Assembly (NCBI GenBank): GCA_028293685.1
Contig: JAQGOI010000009.1
Location: 1-30,439 of the forward strand
Length of the DNA stretch: 30,439 bases
Direction of reading: 5' to 3'
Origin: Lysobacteraceae bacterium
GTDB taxonomy: Bacteria; Pseudomonadota; Gammaproteobacteria; Xanthomonadales; Xanthomonadaceae
The first letter of the stretch is position 1. The number at the start of each line of letters is the position of its first letter. The notes beneath the pieces are model-generated. The model made no database searches. It had not been told where the DNA came from and was given only the letters and a program-made list of their open reading frames with translations. This document shows positions 9,327 to 18,798 of this stretch, one piece after another. The translations under genes were made by a program, and so were the position numbers.

Positions 9327-10612
9327 CCGACCTGTTGTGGCAGAAGCCTGGAGTCGCGGTGGATACCGCGGTTCAGTCGTTCCTCGCCGGTGATGACGTG
9401 ATCCTCGACCGCGAGTTCTTTCTGCATGACCTCCAGGCGAGCCGCGTGCATGCACAGGGACTGCAAACCATCGGCATTCTCTCCGCAGACGAGTTGAATG
9501 CGCTGCTGCTGGAGTTGAACACGCTGGATGTCGATTTCCGCAGTGGCGCGTTCGTGCTGGACCAGCGTTACGAGGATGGGCACTCGGCCATCGAAGCGCG
9601 CCTCACGGACCGGCTTGGCGATACGGGGCGCAGGATCCATACCGGTCGCAGCCGCAATGACCAGGTTCTGGTCGCCACCCGGCTATGGCTCAAGGATCGA
9701 CTCGCACTGGTTGCCGTGCACTGTCGCGACGTTGCGCGGATCGCACTGGATCGGGCCGAGGCCGAAGCTGGGATGCCGATGCCTGGCTACACGCATTTGC
9801 AGCGCGCGGTTGTGTCGTCTGCAGGCATGTGGTGGGCCGGGTGGGGCGAAGCCTTTATCGACAACACGGAACGGGCCATCTCCACGCGCGACTGGATCGA
9901 TGCCAATCCGCTCGGTACCGCGGCTGGTTACGGTGTGAATCTGCCGCTGGATCGCGACCACGGAACCGCGGCGTTGGGCTTCGCGCGCATGCAGTCCTCG
10001 CCAATCTACGCGCAGCTCTCGCGCGGCAAGTTCGAACTGGCCGGGCTGGAAGCACTGGGCAGCGCGATGCTCGACCTGCGCCGCCTGGCGTGGGACCTGA
10101 GCCTTTTCACTACGTCCGAGTACGGGTTCATCGTGCTGCCGTCGCAATACACGACCGGCAGTTCGATCATGCCCAACAAACGCAATCCGGACGTGATCGA
10201 ACTGATGCGAGGCAGCTACGCCAGTGTTGCCGCCGCGCGGTGCGAAATCGAGCAGCTGTTGTCGTTGCCATCCGGGTATCACCGGGATCTGCAGATCAGC
10301 AAGGGTGCGCTGGTGCACGGGTTTGGCAGAGGCCTTGCGGCACTCGCGCTGCTTCCTGACCTGCTACGCGGGATTGCCTGGAGGCCGGACGCGATGCGTG
10401 CCGCGCTGGAGCCGTCGATGTATGCGACCGACATCGCGGTGGACCTCGCAAGCGGTGGGATGCCTTTCAGGGACGCCTACCGCAAGGCCGCGGACCCCGC
10501 CAGCTGGACGCGCATCGATCCGCAGGCGAGCCTTGCAGCTCGTGTATCGCCCGGAGGCGCAGCCGACCTGCGGTTGGAGGTATTGCGGGAAAGACTGCGC
10601 GCATTGGCGTAG
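9323..10612 (+). CDS. argH: Argininosuccinate lyase
   Basis: Splits argininosuccinate to arginine and fumarate, the last step of the pathway. At 429 residues it is a little shorter than the 457 of E. coli. The fumarase/aspartase superfamily signature [12 protein letters not shown] lies at 279-290, with the mobile-loop serine at 280/281. The TGRSRND motif (107-113) and the YTHLQ histidine (H158) are intact. ATG 9323 overlaps the argC stop by four bases. It is the last gene of the arg operon; no intrinsic terminator is obvious in the short stretch before the opposing tRNA gene. Confidence 0.96.
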   Translation: MTDLLWQKPGVAVDTAVQSFLAGDDVILDREFFLHDLQASRVHAQGLQTIGILSADELNALLLELNTLDVDFRSGAFVLDQRYEDGHSAIEARLTDRLGDTGRRIHTGRSRNDQVLVATRLWLKDRLALVAVHCRDVARIALDRAEAEAGMPMPGYTHLQRAVVSSAGMWWAGWGEAFIDNTERAISTRDWIDANPLGTAAGYGVNLPLDRDHGTAALGFARMQSSPIYAQLSRGKFELAGLEALGSAMLDLRRLAWDLSLFTTSEYGFIVLPSQYTTGSSIMPNKRNPDVIELMRGSYASVAAARCEIEQLLSLPSGYHRDLQISKGALVHGFGRGLAALALLPDLLRGIAWRPDAMRAALEPSMYATDIAVDLASGGMPFRDAYRKAADPASWTRIDPQASLAARVSPGGAADLRLEVLRERLRALA

Positions 10613-10639
10613 CCAGCGGCCCGGCGGGCACGCACACGG

Positions 10640-10716
10640 TGGTCGGGGAGACAGGATTTGAACCTGCGACTTCTACGTCCCGAACGTAGCGCTCTACCAG
10701 GCTGAGCTACACCCCG
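10640..10716 (-). tRNA. tRNA-Pro (anticodon CGG)
   Basis: A complete 77-base cloverleaf on the minus strand including an encoded CCA (10642-10640). Anticodon loop TTCGGGA occupies 10684-10678, with anticodon CGG at 10682-10680, so it reads CCG. The T loop is TTCAAAT and the D arm holds AGCTCAGCCTGGTAGAGC. The acceptor stem CGGGGTG/CTCCCCG has one U-U mismatch at 6-67; the other six pairs are Watson-Crick. It is convergent with argH and divergent from hisS. Confidence 0.96.
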
Positions 10717-10801
10717 ACAGGTGAGCCCGGCATTTTAGGGACTCGAGCCGGTCCGGGGCAAGTCCTGCAGGCATCGCGTCGGTCCGGCCGGCGTCAGCCG
10801 C

Positions 10802-10807
10802 TACACT
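10802..10807 (+). promoter_or_regulatory. Candidate -10 element of hisS
   Basis: TACACT at 10802-10807 lies 29 bases before the TTG start of hisS and matches four -10 consensus positions. The -35 region (TCGGTC, 17 bases upstream) is poor. It is followed by a GC-rich block like the one before the 2357 gene. GGAG at 10825-10828 is the likely ribosome binding site. Confidence 0.3.
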
Positions 10808-10836
10808 GTGCGGCCCGCGCCGCCGGAGTTTTCCGC

Positions 10837-12237
10837 TTGATCAAGCCGCGTACCCCGCCCGGAGTCATGGAACTGCTGCCACGCGAGCAGATTGCGTTCC
10901 AGCGCATGCTCGACGCGATCCGCCACACCTTCGAGCAGTTCGGTTTCCTCCCCGTCGAAACGCCGGTCATGGAGTTGTCGGAAGTGCTGTTGACTAAATC
11001 CGGCGGCGAGACCGAGCGGCAGGTGTACTTCGTGCAGTCGACCGGCGCATTGGGCAAGGCCACTGAAGCCGGCTCCGTCGACGCGATTCCGGAGCTCGCG
11101 CTGCGTTTCGACCTCACCGTGCCGCTGGCGCGCTACGTTGCCGAACACGAGCATGACCTGGCGTTTCCGTTCCGCCGCTACCAGATGCAACGCGTGTATC
11201 GCGGTGAACGCGCGCAACGCGGACGTTTCCGCGAGTTCTATCAATGCGACATCGATGTCGTGGGCAAGGATGCGTTGTCGATACGGTTCGATGCGGAAAT
11301 TCCTGCGGTCATCAGCGCGCTGTTCGAACGCCTGGCCATCGGTGATTTCACGATCCAGCTCAACCACCGCAAGCTGCTACGAGGTTATTTCGAAGGCCTG
11401 GGGATCGGCGAAGGCCTGCAGCAGGCCGCTGTCCTGCGAGAGCTCGACAAGCTCGACAAGCGCGGTGAGCCGGCTGTCCGCGCGACACTGGCGGGAGATG
11501 AATTCAATCTGTCGAACGACGCAATCGAGCGACTGATGGGGTTTTCGCGCGTGCGCTCGAGCGGTCACGCCGATGCATTGGCCAAGCTGGACGGGTTGGG
11601 CGGCGGCACGCCGTTGTTCGAGGAAGGACGCAGCGAATTGCGTTCCATTCTCCAGCAGATGCATGTCATGGGTGTACCCGAGCAGCGCTACGCCATCAAC
11701 CTGTCGATTGCGCGCGGGCTGGATTACTACACGGGCGTCGTCTACGAAACCATATTGAATGCGTACCCGCAGATTGGCTCGGTATGTTCGGGGGGTCGCT
11801 ACGATGATCTTGCCGGTCACTACACACGCTCGAAGCTGCCCGGCGTCGGCATTTCGATCGGGCTGACGCGTCTTTTTTTCCAGCTGCGCGACGCGGGCGT
11901 CGTGGCGGCCGCCGACAGTTCGGTGGACGTGCTGGTCGCGCTGCTCGATGACGCCGGACTGGACGATGTGCTCGCGCTGTCGCAGCGCCTGCGTGCAGCC
12001 GGCCTCAATGTCGAGACCCAACTCGAGCCGCGCAAACTGGCGCGCCAGATGCAATACGCCGACCGCGCCGGGATCCGTTTCGTTGCGATCCGTGGCGAGG
12101 ACGAGGCCGCGCGCGGCATGGTTGCCATTCGTGACCTTCGACGCGGACAGCAGTTCGAGGTGGCCGAAGCGGAGGTCGCCAACGCATTGCAGGTCGAACG
12201 CGAGCAGTTGCGCGCACAACCGGAGACCATGCAATGA
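10837..12237 (+). CDS. hisS: Histidyl-tRNA synthetase
   Basis: Class II synthetase charging tRNA-His, 466 residues, in the Xanthomonas-type long form. The start is TTG (10837), giving [18 protein letters not shown], which fits the N-terminus of relatives; GGAG lies eight bases upstream. Visible family elements are [12 protein letters not shown], the motif 2 region [12 protein letters not shown] and [13 protein letters not shown], the histidine-specific [13 protein letters not shown], and motif 3 near [12 protein letters not shown]. The C-terminal anticodon-binding domain begins around residue 365. Its stop overlaps the following ammonia-lyase gene by four bases, an unusual coupling of a His-charging gene to a His-degrading type gene. 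Confidence 0.95.
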   Translation: MIKPRTPPGVMELLPREQIAFQRMLDAIRHTFEQFGFLPVETPVMELSEVLLTKSGGETERQVYFVQSTGALGKATEAGSVDAIPELALRFDLTVPLARYVAEHEHDLAFPFRRYQMQRVYRGERAQRGRFREFYQCDIDVVGKDALSIRFDAEIPAVISALFERLAIGDFTIQLNHRKLLRGYFEGLGIGEGLQQAAVLRELDKLDKRGEPAVRATLAGDEFNLSNDAIERLMGFSRVRSSGHADALAKLDGLGGGTPLFEEGRSELRSILQQMHVMGVPEQRYAINLSIARGLDYYTGVVYETILNAYPQIGSVCSGGRYDDLAGHYTRSKLPGVGISIGLTRLFFQLRDAGVVAAADSSVDVLVALLDDAGLDDVLALSQRLRAAGLNVETQLEPRKLARQMQYADRAGIRFVAIRGEDEAARGMVAIRDLRRGQQFEVAEAEVANALQVEREQLRAQPETMQ

Positions 12238-14174
12238 CGAGTGGCGCCATTCGCCTCGATGGCTTGTCGCTGACGCGCGCACAGCTCGTCGCTGTCGCTC
12301 GCGGCACGTCGGTCGAGCTGGATCCGGCAGCCTTGCACGCGGTTGCGCGGGCTGCCGACTTTCTAGCCGAGCAGGTTCGGCGCGAAGAACCAATCTATGG
12401 CGTGTCGACAGGATTCGGAAGCAACGCGGACAAGCTGCTTGGCGGCCATCCGATGCGGGATGCCGCCGTCGATGCGGCAGCGCCAGGGCGCTCGCTGCAT
12501 GTCGAGCTGCAACACAACCTGATCGTGACCCACGCGGTCTGCGTCGGCGAGCCATTCGCGCCGGAGATCGTGCGCGCGATGCTGTGCATCCGCATCAATA
12601 CGCTGTTGCGCGGACATTCGGGAATCCGGGTCTCGACGCTGCAGGCGCTGGCGGCGCTGTTGAACGCAGGCATCGTGCCGGTCGTGCCGCAGCTGGGCTC
12701 CGTCGGTGCGTCGGGTGACCTTGCGCCGTTGTCGCATCTGGCAATCGTTCTCCTGGGCGGTGGCGAGGCTTTTTTCGCGGGCGAGCGCATACCTGGCGCC
12801 TTGGCGCTGGAGCGCGCCGGATTGCAGCCGGTCACGCTGTCGTACAAGGAAGGACTGGCGCTGAACAACGGCACCGCACAGATGCTGGCGACCGGCGTTC
12901 TGGCCGTCGAGCTGCTCGATGATCTGCTCGATACCGCCGATCTTGCGGCGGCAATGACGCTGGACGCCTTTGCAGGGCGCGGCGGTGCATTCGCCGAACA
13001 GGTCCATGCGCTGCGCCCGCATCCGGGACAGGTCACCGTCGCCGGAAACGTGCGGAACATGTTGGGCGACTCGACCTTCATCGATATCCGCTATCACCTG
13101 GTGCCGAAGTTCCGCCAGTGGCAACCCGGTAGCTGGAAGGCATTTGCCGATGGCAGGCTGCCCGAGGGCACGCTCGCGTGCCGACAACCGTGCTTCGACA
13201 TCGGCTGGGAGTGGGTGCCGCTGGATCAGCGACATGGTCGCGATCGTTTTTACCAGCGCTACCTGCCGTTTCGCGGCGGCAAGAAACACCAGCCGCAGGA
13301 CAGCTATTCGTTACGGTGCGTACCGCAGGTGCACGGCGCCGTGCGCGACGCGGTCGAGCAGGCCAAGCGCGTGCTGGACATCGAGCTCAATTCGGTGACC
13401 GACAACCCGATTGTGTTCCCCGACGCCAATGCCGACCATGTCGAGCAGCAGGTGATTTCGGCCGGTCACTTCCACGGCATGCCGCTGGCACTGGCGATGA
13501 GTTACGTGAAGGCTGCCATCCCGGTGCTCGCGTCGATCTCCGAACGTCGCATCTTCAAGCTGCTCGATCCTGCGGGTAACGACGGCCTTCCGCCATTCCT
13601 GATCGGCAACGAGGACGGTACCGAATCCGGCTACATGATCGTGCAGTACACCGCGGCGGCCATCGTCAATGACCTGGCCAGTCGCGCGATGCCGGCGTCG
13701 GTGTACTCCATTCCGACCAGCGCCAATGCCGAAGACCATGTCTCGATGGGCGCCAACGAGGCGCGCCATGTGCTGGCGATGGCGGACGACCTGGGCAAGG
13801 TGCTTGCACTCGAGCTGTACACGGCCGCGCAGGCGCTGGACCTGCGACGCGACATGATCAACGCCGCAAGGCAGCTGGCGCAGCAGTGCGACACCGCGGA
13901 TTTTGCGTGCAAGGTACACGGCGGACCGCTGGCTGGGACGCCCGATCACGAGCGCTTTCTTGCCGAGGTTGACAGTCTGCGCAAAGAACTGGCGACGGCC
14001 GCCGATGCCTTCCGGCCGGGTAGGGCGGTGTCTGCGGCGCACGCAGTCATTCGCGAGTCGATCGCCTTCCTGGACCACGACCGCGCGCTGGATGGCGAGG
14101 TGAATGCAGCCGTGCGACTGGTTGCCGACGGTTCGATCCTCAGGGCTGCGCGCCAGGCGTTGTCGCAGGGCTGA
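12234..14174 (+). CDS. Histidine ammonia-lyase-like MIO enzyme with central insertion
   Basis: A 646-residue member of the HAL/PAL/TAL family, which deaminates aromatic amino acids with the MIO cofactor. The cofactor triad Ala159-Ser160-Gly161 is in [14 protein letters not shown], and Tyr55 in YGVSTGFG is present. HAL-type selectivity is suggested by His100 in VTHAV and by the AEDHVSMG motif carrying the Glu of bacterial HutH. The protein is far longer than HutH (about 510). The extra length is mainly a stretch at about 282-354, between the VARPHPGQ-like region and QDSYSLRC, rich in Trp, Arg and aromatic residues. No hutU, hutI, hutG or hutC is nearby. It overlaps hisS by four bases. Histidine lyase is likely, but substrate is not proven. 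Confidence 0.85.
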   Translation: MTSGAIRLDGLSLTRAQLVAVARGTSVELDPAALHAVARAADFLAEQVRREEPIYGVSTGFGSNADKLLGGHPMRDAAVDAAAPGRSLHVELQHNLIVTHAVCVGEPFAPEIVRAMLCIRINTLLRGHSGIRVSTLQALAALLNAGIVPVVPQLGSVGASGDLAPLSHLAIVLLGGGEAFFAGERIPGALALERAGLQPVTLSYKEGLALNNGTAQMLATGVLAVELLDDLLDTADLAAAMTLDAFAGRGGAFAEQVHALRPHPGQVTVAGNVRNMLGDSTFIDIRYHLVPKFRQWQPGSWKAFADGRLPEGTLACRQPCFDIGWEWVPLDQRHGRDRFYQRYLPFRGGKKHQPQDSYSLRCVPQVHGAVRDAVEQAKRVLDIELNSVTDNPIVFPDANADHVEQQVISAGHFHGMPLALAMSYVKAAIPVLASISERRIFKLLDPAGNDGLPPFLIGNEDGTESGYMIVQYTAAAIVNDLASRAMPASVYSIPTSANAEDHVSMGANEARHVLAMADDLGKVLALELYTAAQALDLRRDMINAARQLAQQCDTADFACKVHGGPLAGTPDHERFLAEVDSLRKELATAADAFRPGRAVSAAHAVIRESIAFLDHDRALDGEVNAAVRLVADGSILRAARQALSQG

Positions 14175-14203
14175 AACAACCCGGCCGATCAACCCGGCGG
14201 CTA

Positions 14204-14899
14204 TCAGGCTTCCAGTTCGATTTCGCCGAACGTCGTCGCGCGCGCGTGGCCGTTGGCGGCGGCCCCCGTGCGCGGATGCGGATAGTCCCGGGGACGGTCC
14301 AGCAGGATGGTACGCAGGCCGGCGTCGCGAGCAGCGTCCAGCTCCTCGACGACATCGGACAGGAACACGACGTCACCCGGATCGTCCTGCAGCGCCTCGG
14401 CAATCCCGCGATAGCTGCCGGGCTCACGCTTGTGGCCGATGCGGGTGTCGAAAAAAGCTGAAAAAAGCGGGGTCAGGTCGCCGGCCTCGCTGTGGCCAAA
14501 CAGAAGTTGCTGGGCGTCCACCGAACCGGACGAAAACACGGCGAGTCGGCGGCCTTCCCGATGCCATCGCTGCAGGGCTTCCGCCGCATCGGGGTAGATG
14601 TGGCCGCGAAAGTCGCCGCGCACGTAGCCGTCGCGCCAAAGCATCCCCTGCAGGGCCTTGAGCGCCGTGTGCTTGCGATCCTGGTCGATCCAGCCCTGGA
14701 GCGTTTCGACGATCACGTCGTCGCTGCAAATGCCACCGTTTTCCGTGGCGACGGAATCCAGCCATTGGCGCACGGCCGGCTCATCGCCGTGCTCACGCAC
14801 GAAACGTGGAAGCTCGCGGCGCGCGTAGGGAAACAGGACATCCTTGACGAAGGCGATACTGCTTGTCGTGCCTTCGATATCGGTCAGGATGGTCGTCAA
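14204..14899 (-). CDS. mtnC: Enolase-phosphatase E1 (acireductone synthase)
   Basis: Methionine-salvage enzyme converting 2,3-diketo-5-methylthiopentyl-1-phosphate to acireductone, 231 residues, HAD superfamily. Motif I is TDIEGTTSS with D7 and E9 as in MtnC proteins, motif II is FSSGS, and the last motif is [15 protein letters not shown]. No ATG exists near the family N-terminus; the TTG at 14899 gives [10 protein letters not shown], matching relatives, while the frame open further upstream lies in mtnD. It starts seven bases after the mtnD stop and is the last gene of mtnB-mtnD-mtnC. It is convergent with the ammonia-lyase gene, 29 bases away. Confidence 0.93.
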   Translation of the reverse strand: MTTILTDIEGTTSSIAFVKDVLFPYARRELPRFVREHGDEPAVRQWLDSVATENGGICSDDVIVETLQGWIDQDRKHTALKALQGMLWRDGYVRGDFRGHIYPDAAEALQRWHREGRRLAVFSSGSVDAQQLLFGHSEAGDLTPLFSAFFDTRIGHKREPGSYRGIAEALQDDPGDVVFLSDVVEELDAARDAGLRTILLDRPRDYPHPRTGAAANGHARATTFGEIELEA

Positions 14900-14906
14900 A
14901 ATCGAA

Positions 14907-15464
14907 TCAGCCTGCCTGACCGGGCTCGTAACGCGGGAATTTCCGTGCGATATCGGTGCCGGTGAAATGCCCGATCCAGCCGTCGGGCTGGGTGAAAAAA
15001 CGGATCGCGATGAAGCTGGGTTCCGGTCCCATGTCGAACCAGTGGTGCGTTGAATCGGGTACGGCGATGAGGTCGCCCTGCGTGCACTGGATCTCGTAGA
15101 CCTTGCCGTCGACATGCAGGGTGAACAAGCCCGAGCCGGCCACGAAGAACCGGACTTCGTCTTCCTTGTGGAAATGTTCCTCGAGGAACCTGCTGCGCAT
15201 CTGGTCGCGGTCGGGATGATCGGGTGCGATGCTGACGACGTCGACCGACTGGAAGCCATGTTCGCTCACCAGGCGGTCCACATCGGACCGGTATGCCTCG
15301 AGGACTGCCTCGGACGTTGCCCCGGGCGCGATCGGATGCATGGCCTGCCATTGTTCGAACGTCACCCCGATCGCCGACAATTCCTGCGCCATCCGCGCAT
15401 GGTCCGTGGTCGACAGCACCGGCAGGTCGGGATGCTCTTCGTTGAAAATGCGCAGGCGGCTCAC
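14907..15464 (-). CDS. mtnD: Acireductone dioxygenase
   Basis: Cupin metalloenzyme of 185 residues that oxidises acireductone to the keto acid precursor of methionine plus formate (Fe form). The metal ligands H97, H99 and E103 are in [12 protein letters not shown], and the fourth, H141, is in STHHWFDMG; these match the Klebsiella enzyme spacing. The start is GTG 15464, which overlaps the mtnB stop as GTGA and gives the expected MSRLRIF N-terminus. It sits in the mtnB-mtnD-mtnC operon. Confidence 0.96.
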   Translation of the reverse strand: MSRLRIFNEEHPDLPVLSTTDHARMAQELSAIGVTFEQWQAMHPIAPGATSEAVLEAYRSDVDRLVSEHGFQSVDVVSIAPDHPDRDQMRSRFLEEHFHKEDEVRFFVAGSGLFTLHVDGKVYEIQCTQGDLIAVPDSTHHWFDMGPEPSFIAIRFFTQPDGWIGHFTGTDIARKFPRYEPGQAG

Positions 15465-16096
15465 CTGAGTTTCCTCAGTTCCAGTTCGCAGTTGAGCAGG
15501 AATTCGAAGGCTTCCAGGTGCCGGCGCGCCTGCGCCATGTCCTGTCCCCAGGTGTAAAGGCCGTGGCCGTCGATGAGATAACCCCATTGGCACGGCCCAT
15601 CGAGCAGCACATCGACCTGCGCGGCCAGGGTATGCATGTCCTGCGTGTTGGGCAGCACCGGTAGTTCGACGGCGGTATCGTGCGTGGTATTGCCGGCAAA
15701 GGCCTTGAGCAGCTCGTAGCCCTCGAGCATCACATGTCCGGCGCCGGAGAACAGGCGGGAGGCCACGGTCTGGGCAAGCGAATGCGTATGCAGCACGCAG
15801 CCGATTTCGGGAAAGCGTTTGTAGAGCTGGGTATGGAGCAAGGTCTCGGCCGACGGGCGATGGTCGCTGCCCACCGCGTGACCGTCGAAGTCGACGACCA
15901 TGATGTCGTCCTCGCTCAGACGTCCCTTGTCGCGCCCCGATACCGTGATGGCGGCATGCCGGTCATCGAGGCGTCGCGAGAAGTTGCTGCTGGTGGCGGG
16001 CGTCCATCCTGCTGCCGACAATTCGCGGACATTCCTGACGATCTCGCCGGCGATCTGGCGAAGCAATCGTGCGTCGAAGGGGGGTGTTCCGGCCAT
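15461..16096 (-). CDS. mtnB: Methylthioribulose-1-phosphate dehydratase
   Basis: Class II aldolase/adducin-fold zinc enzyme of 211 residues that dehydrates methylthioribulose-1-phosphate in methionine salvage. Zinc ligands H103 and H105 lie in LHTHSLAQ, the third, H178, in [11 protein letters not shown]. The serine-rich substrate loop TPATSSNFS (32-40) is typical. It is first in mtnB-mtnD-mtnC. The ATG at 16096 follows a TAGACT -10-like hexamer by six bases, so the mRNA may be leaderless. mtnA, mtnK or mtnN are not in the window. Confidence 0.95.
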   Translation of the reverse strand: MAGTPPFDARLLRQIAGEIVRNVRELSAAGWTPATSSNFSRRLDDRHAAITVSGRDKGRLSEDDIMVVDFDGHAVGSDHRPSAETLLHTQLYKRFPEIGCVLHTHSLAQTVASRLFSGAGHVMLEGYELLKAFAGNTTHDTAVELPVLPNTQDMHTLAAQVDVLLDGPCQWGYLIDGHGLYTWGQDMAQARRHLEAFEFLLNCELELRKLR

Positions 16097-16102
16097 GCGG
16101 CC

Positions 16103-16134
16103 AGTCTACCGAATTCATGTTGTCGGCCGGTCAA
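16103..16134 (-). promoter_or_regulatory. Candidate promoter of mtnBDC
   Basis: On the minus strand TTGACC (16134-16129) and TAGACT (16108-16103) are good matches to -35 and -10, but 20 bases apart, longer than the 16-18 usual. The -10 ends six bases before the mtnB ATG, predicting a start at or next to the A of ATG. It lies directly after the permease terminator. Confidence 0.35.
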
Positions 16135-16136
16135 AG

Positions 16137-16162
16137 AAAAACCCGGCCGGGGCCGGGTTTTT
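16137..16162 (-). terminator. Intrinsic terminator after the APC permease gene
   Basis: CCCGGC (16142-16147) pairs with GCCGGG (16152-16157) around CGGG, flanked by five A (16137-16141) and five T (16158-16162). Read on the minus strand it ends in a T-tract, 17 bases past the permease stop, and separates it from mtnBDC. The palindrome could work in both directions. Confidence 0.88.
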
Positions 16163-16179
16163 CTGGAGCGCTTGAGCCC

Positions 16180-17742
16180 TCAACCGGCGGCGTCTTCCCG
16201 GAACTCCGGAAGATCGGGGCCGGCGAGCGGCGCCTGACCTTTGTGAAGCTGGGAGTTGTGCATGCCGTAGACGAAATACAGCACCACCGCACCGAGCGAA
16301 TACCAGCCGAAGAACACCAGGACGCGGTTCTCGACGGTAAAGATCAGCGCGATGCACGAGACGATGCCCAGCACCGGCAGCACCGGATACAGCGGTACCT
16401 TGAATCCGCGCGGGATCAGCGGATGGGTCTTGCGCAGCCAGATCACCGACAGGCAGACGATGGCGAAAGCGGCAAGCGTGCCGACCGAGGTCATGTCGCC
16501 CAGCGTGTTGATGTCGAAGAACGCAGCGGCCACCGCCGTGATCAGGCCGACCAGGATCGTGTTGACCCAGGGCGTCCGGAACTTCGGATGGACCGTTGCG
16601 AACACCCGCGGCAGCAGGCCGTCGCGCGCCATCGTGTAGAAAATGCGGGTCTGGCCATACATCAGGACGAGGATGACCGAGGTCAGGCCGATGATCGCGC
16701 CGACCTTGACGGTCTTGGCGAACCAACCCCATTGCGGGCCCAGCGCGTCGACGGCCACGGCGACCGGATCCGGCACGTCGAGCATCTTGTAGTTGACGAC
16801 CAGGGTCATCACGATCGAGACGAGGATGTAGAGGATCGTGCAGATCAGCAGCGACCCGATGATGCCGAACGGCATGTCCTTCTTCGGGTTCCTGGCTTCC
16901 TGGCCGGCGGTCGAAACCGCTTCGAATCCGATATAGGCGAAGAAGACGATGGAGGCGGCCCGGAACACGCCACCCCAGCCGAACGCTCCTTTTTCACCGG
17001 TCGCCGGCGGGATGAAGGGGTCCCAGTTCGCCTTCAGCGTCTGGAAGTGCTCGATCACGAACCAGCCGACGATCACGATGAACGCGATGATCACCGTCAT
17101 CTTGATGGCGACGATGATGTTGTTGAACCGCGCGCTTTCCGAAACACCGATCACCAGCAACCCGGCCAGCGCCATGCAGATGAGGAATGCGGGGAGATTG
17201 AACAGTCCCATGAGCGGCGTGCCGTTCGCTGCCATCACGGCAACGCCGTCGTGCATGACCGGCAGGCCCGTTGGAGCAGTCAACTGCGGCGGAATGACGA
17301 TGCCGTAGTCGCCAAGCAGGCTGACGACATAGCCGGCCCAGCCGACGGCGACGACCGAAGCGGCAAGCCCGTATTCGAGCAGGAGCAGGGCACCCATGAT
17401 CCAGGCGGCAAATTCGCCGACCGTCGTGTAGCTGTAGGTGTAAGCCGAACCTGAAACGGGCAACGTGGAGGACAGCTCGGCATAGCACAGGCCGGCGAGC
17501 GCACAGACCACGCCCGCCACCAGGAACGACAGCAGGACCGCGGGACCCGCATGCAGCGCCGCCGCGCTGCCGGTACGCACGAAGATGCCGGCGCCGATGA
17601 TGCAGCCGATCCCCAGGAAGACGAGGTTCCATGGCCCCAGCGTACGCTTGAGCTGGCTGGTCTCGGTCTCCCGCTGCACCTGCTCGACGCTCTTCCGCAT
17701 CAGTATGCGTGCGAGGAAACCTCTGTTGTGCGCGGTTGCCAT
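16180..17742 (-). CDS. APC family amino acid permease (cationic amino acid transporter type)
   Basis: An inner-membrane amino-acid/proton carrier of about 520 residues with 12-14 hydrophobic helices. The first helix holds GIGCIIGAGIFVRTG, the unwound substrate-binding motif of APC transporters. The motif VFFAYIGFEAVSTAGQEARNP in the sixth helix region is that of the CAT/YfnA subgroup, for which cationic or broad amino-acid uptake is known. The exact substrate is open. I prefer ATG 17742 (MATAHNRG) because AGGGG lies 8 bases upstream; ATG 17763 and 17751 are in-frame alternatives. It has its own terminator and a long leader full of hairpins. Confidence 0.9.
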   Translation of the reverse strand: MATAHNRGFLARILMRKSVEQVQRETETSQLKRTLGPWNLVFLGIGCIIGAGIFVRTGSAAALHAGPAVLLSFLVAGVVCALAGLCYAELSSTLPVSGSAYTYSYTTVGEFAAWIMGALLLLEYGLAASVVAVGWAGYVVSLLGDYGIVIPPQLTAPTGLPVMHDGVAVMAANGTPLMGLFNLPAFLICMALAGLLVIGVSESARFNNIIVAIKMTVIIAFIVIVGWFVIEHFQTLKANWDPFIPPATGEKGAFGWGGVFRAASIVFFAYIGFEAVSTAGQEARNPKKDMPFGIIGSLLICTILYILVSIVMTLVVNYKMLDVPDPVAVAVDALGPQWGWFAKTVKVGAIIGLTSVILVLMYGQTRIFYTMARDGLLPRVFATVHPKFRTPWVNTILVGLITAVAAAFFDINTLGDMTSVGTLAAFAIVCLSVIWLRKTHPLIPRGFKVPLYPVLPVLGIVSCIALIFTVENRVLVFFGWYSLGAVVLYFVYGMHNSQLHKGQAPLAGPDLPEFREDAAG

Positions 17743-17770
17743 TTGATTCATCCCCTGGGTCATGGATCGA

Positions 17771-17886
17771 GGCTGGGCCCCAATGGGGCAGCCACGCGGA
17801 AAGTTCCGCCGCCGACCTTACCGGTCACCCGTGATACGCACAAGCGTCATGGCCAAGCCGGTTCGCGCAAGCGGCTTGGAACCGGC
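17771..17886 (-). promoter_or_regulatory. Hairpin-rich leader of the APC permease gene
   Basis: The 181-base space before the permease holds several inverted repeats. Two share bases and exclude each other: CCAAGCCG (17853-17860) with CGGCTTGG (17872-17879), and GCCGGTTC (17857-17864) with GAACCGGC (17879-17886), eight pairs each. Nearer the gene are GCGGAA/TTCCGC (17796-17809) and GGCTG..CCCC/GGGG..CAGCC (17771-17793). None is followed by a T-tract on the minus strand, so they are not ordinary terminators. A regulatory RNA is possible; no known riboswitch was recognised. Confidence 0.35.
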
Positions 17887-17923
17887 CGTCGCAGGCATGG
17901 CTGGTGGCAGTGGACCGACTGGA

Positions 17924-18490
17924 TCAGTCCGCGCGGCCGCCAAATTCGCCGGTCGCCGTATTGACCCAGACGCGTTCTCCATTGCCGATGTACTCGGGGA
18001 CCTGGATCTCGATGCCGGTCGACAACCGTGCGGGTTTCGGGCGTTTGGTGGCGGTGCCGCCCTTGAGTTCCGGCGGCGTCTCGATCACCTGGATGGCGAC
18101 ACTCGGCGGCAACTGCAATGCAACCGGCATGTCGTCGATGATCTGCACGTAGCAGTTGGTGAGCTCATCGACGATGTAGCCCGCGGCGTCGCCGATGACA
18201 TCGGCATCGAGCGTGTAGGGCGTGTAGTCCTCGTCGTCGAGGAACACGAACGCATCGCCATCCTTGTACGAGAACGTCGCCTGTCGTCGCGACAACTCGA
18301 CCTCGCGCAACTCGTCATCGCCACCCAGGCTCAGATCCAGCTTGGTACCGCCAGGCACCGAGTACATGGTGAAACGGAACTTGACGTTGCCGCCGCGGCC
18401 TTGAGGCGAGCTCCGCTCGATATCGCGGATCTGGTACACGTTGCCGTTGTGTTCGACGACGTTGCCCTTCTTGATGTCGTAGGCTTTCAT
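17924..18490 (-). CDS. efpL: EF-P-like protein EfpL (YeiP)
   Basis: A 188-residue translation elongation factor P paralogue of the YeiP/EfpL group, which helps ribosomes through polyproline-type stalls. Three domains of the EF-P fold are recognisable, starting [16 protein letters not shown] and ending in the GRAD terminus typical of YeiP. The domain I loop has SSPQGRGG with Arg32 at the tip where EF-P has its modified Lys; an unmodified Arg in this loop is characteristic of EfpL. The motif [10 protein letters not shown] is also YeiP-like. The start at ATG 18490 fits the family; the frame is open further upstream without resemblance. It follows the small membrane protein gene by ten bases. Confidence 0.93.
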   Translation of the reverse strand: MKAYDIKKGNVVEHNGNVYQIRDIERSSPQGRGGNVKFRFTMYSVPGGTKLDLSLGGDDELREVELSRRQATFSYKDGDAFVFLDDEDYTPYTLDADVIGDAAGYIVDELTNCYVQIIDDMPVALQLPPSVAIQVIETPPELKGGTATKRPKPARLSTGIEIQVPEYIGNGERVWVNTATGEFGGRAD

Positions 18491-18500
18491 TGCGCTGCTT

Positions 18501-18788
18501 TCATGGGTGTGGATCGCTCTTGTCGAAACCGAGTTTGCGGAACAGATAATCGTTCCAGTACCAGCCCAGCAGGCTCCAGAACACACCGGCGGGGATGCAA
18601 AACAACGGCACCAGCGGCCAGGCTGCGTCCAGTTGCAGGCCTTGCCTGCGTGCGGTCAGCAGCAGCATGGCGTAGACCGCCAGCGTCATCAGACCGCCCC
18701 ACATCAGTACGCCGCGCAGCAACACGAACCGCAGCAGACCCTGTGCGCGGATGGCCGGCCAGCGTCGCTGCAGCCAGCTTTGCTTCAT
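18501..18788 (-). CDS. Small two-helix membrane protein, unknown function
   Basis: A 95-residue protein with two hydrophobic segments, about 26-46 ([17 protein letters not shown]) and 58-74 ([18 protein letters not shown]), joined by a short basic loop. The N-terminus is basic ([11 protein letters not shown]) and the C-terminus is polar, so both ends probably face the cytoplasm. No catalytic motif is seen. ATG 18788 is chosen for the natural basic N-terminus. It lies ten bases after the dehydrogenase stop and ten bases before efpL, so the three genes are probably one transcript. Its role is not known to me. Confidence 0.7.
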   Translation of the reverse strand: MKQSWLQRRWPAIRAQGLLRFVLLRGVLMWGGLMTLAVYAMLLLTARRQGLQLDAAWPLVPLFCIPAGVFWSLLGWYWNDYLFRKLGFDKSDPHP

Positions 18789-18798
18789 GCGTGCATGC

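Noticed and set aside
14449..14470. A-rich GAAAAAAGCTGAAAAAAGC as a possible terminator or repeat
   Set aside because: It lies within mtnC coding sequence (Phe-rich SAFFDTR region) and forms no stable stem with a T-tract.
17853..17886. Intrinsic terminator of efpL
   Set aside because: Both stems are strong but neither is followed by a T-tract on the minus strand, so they do not look like ordinary terminators.
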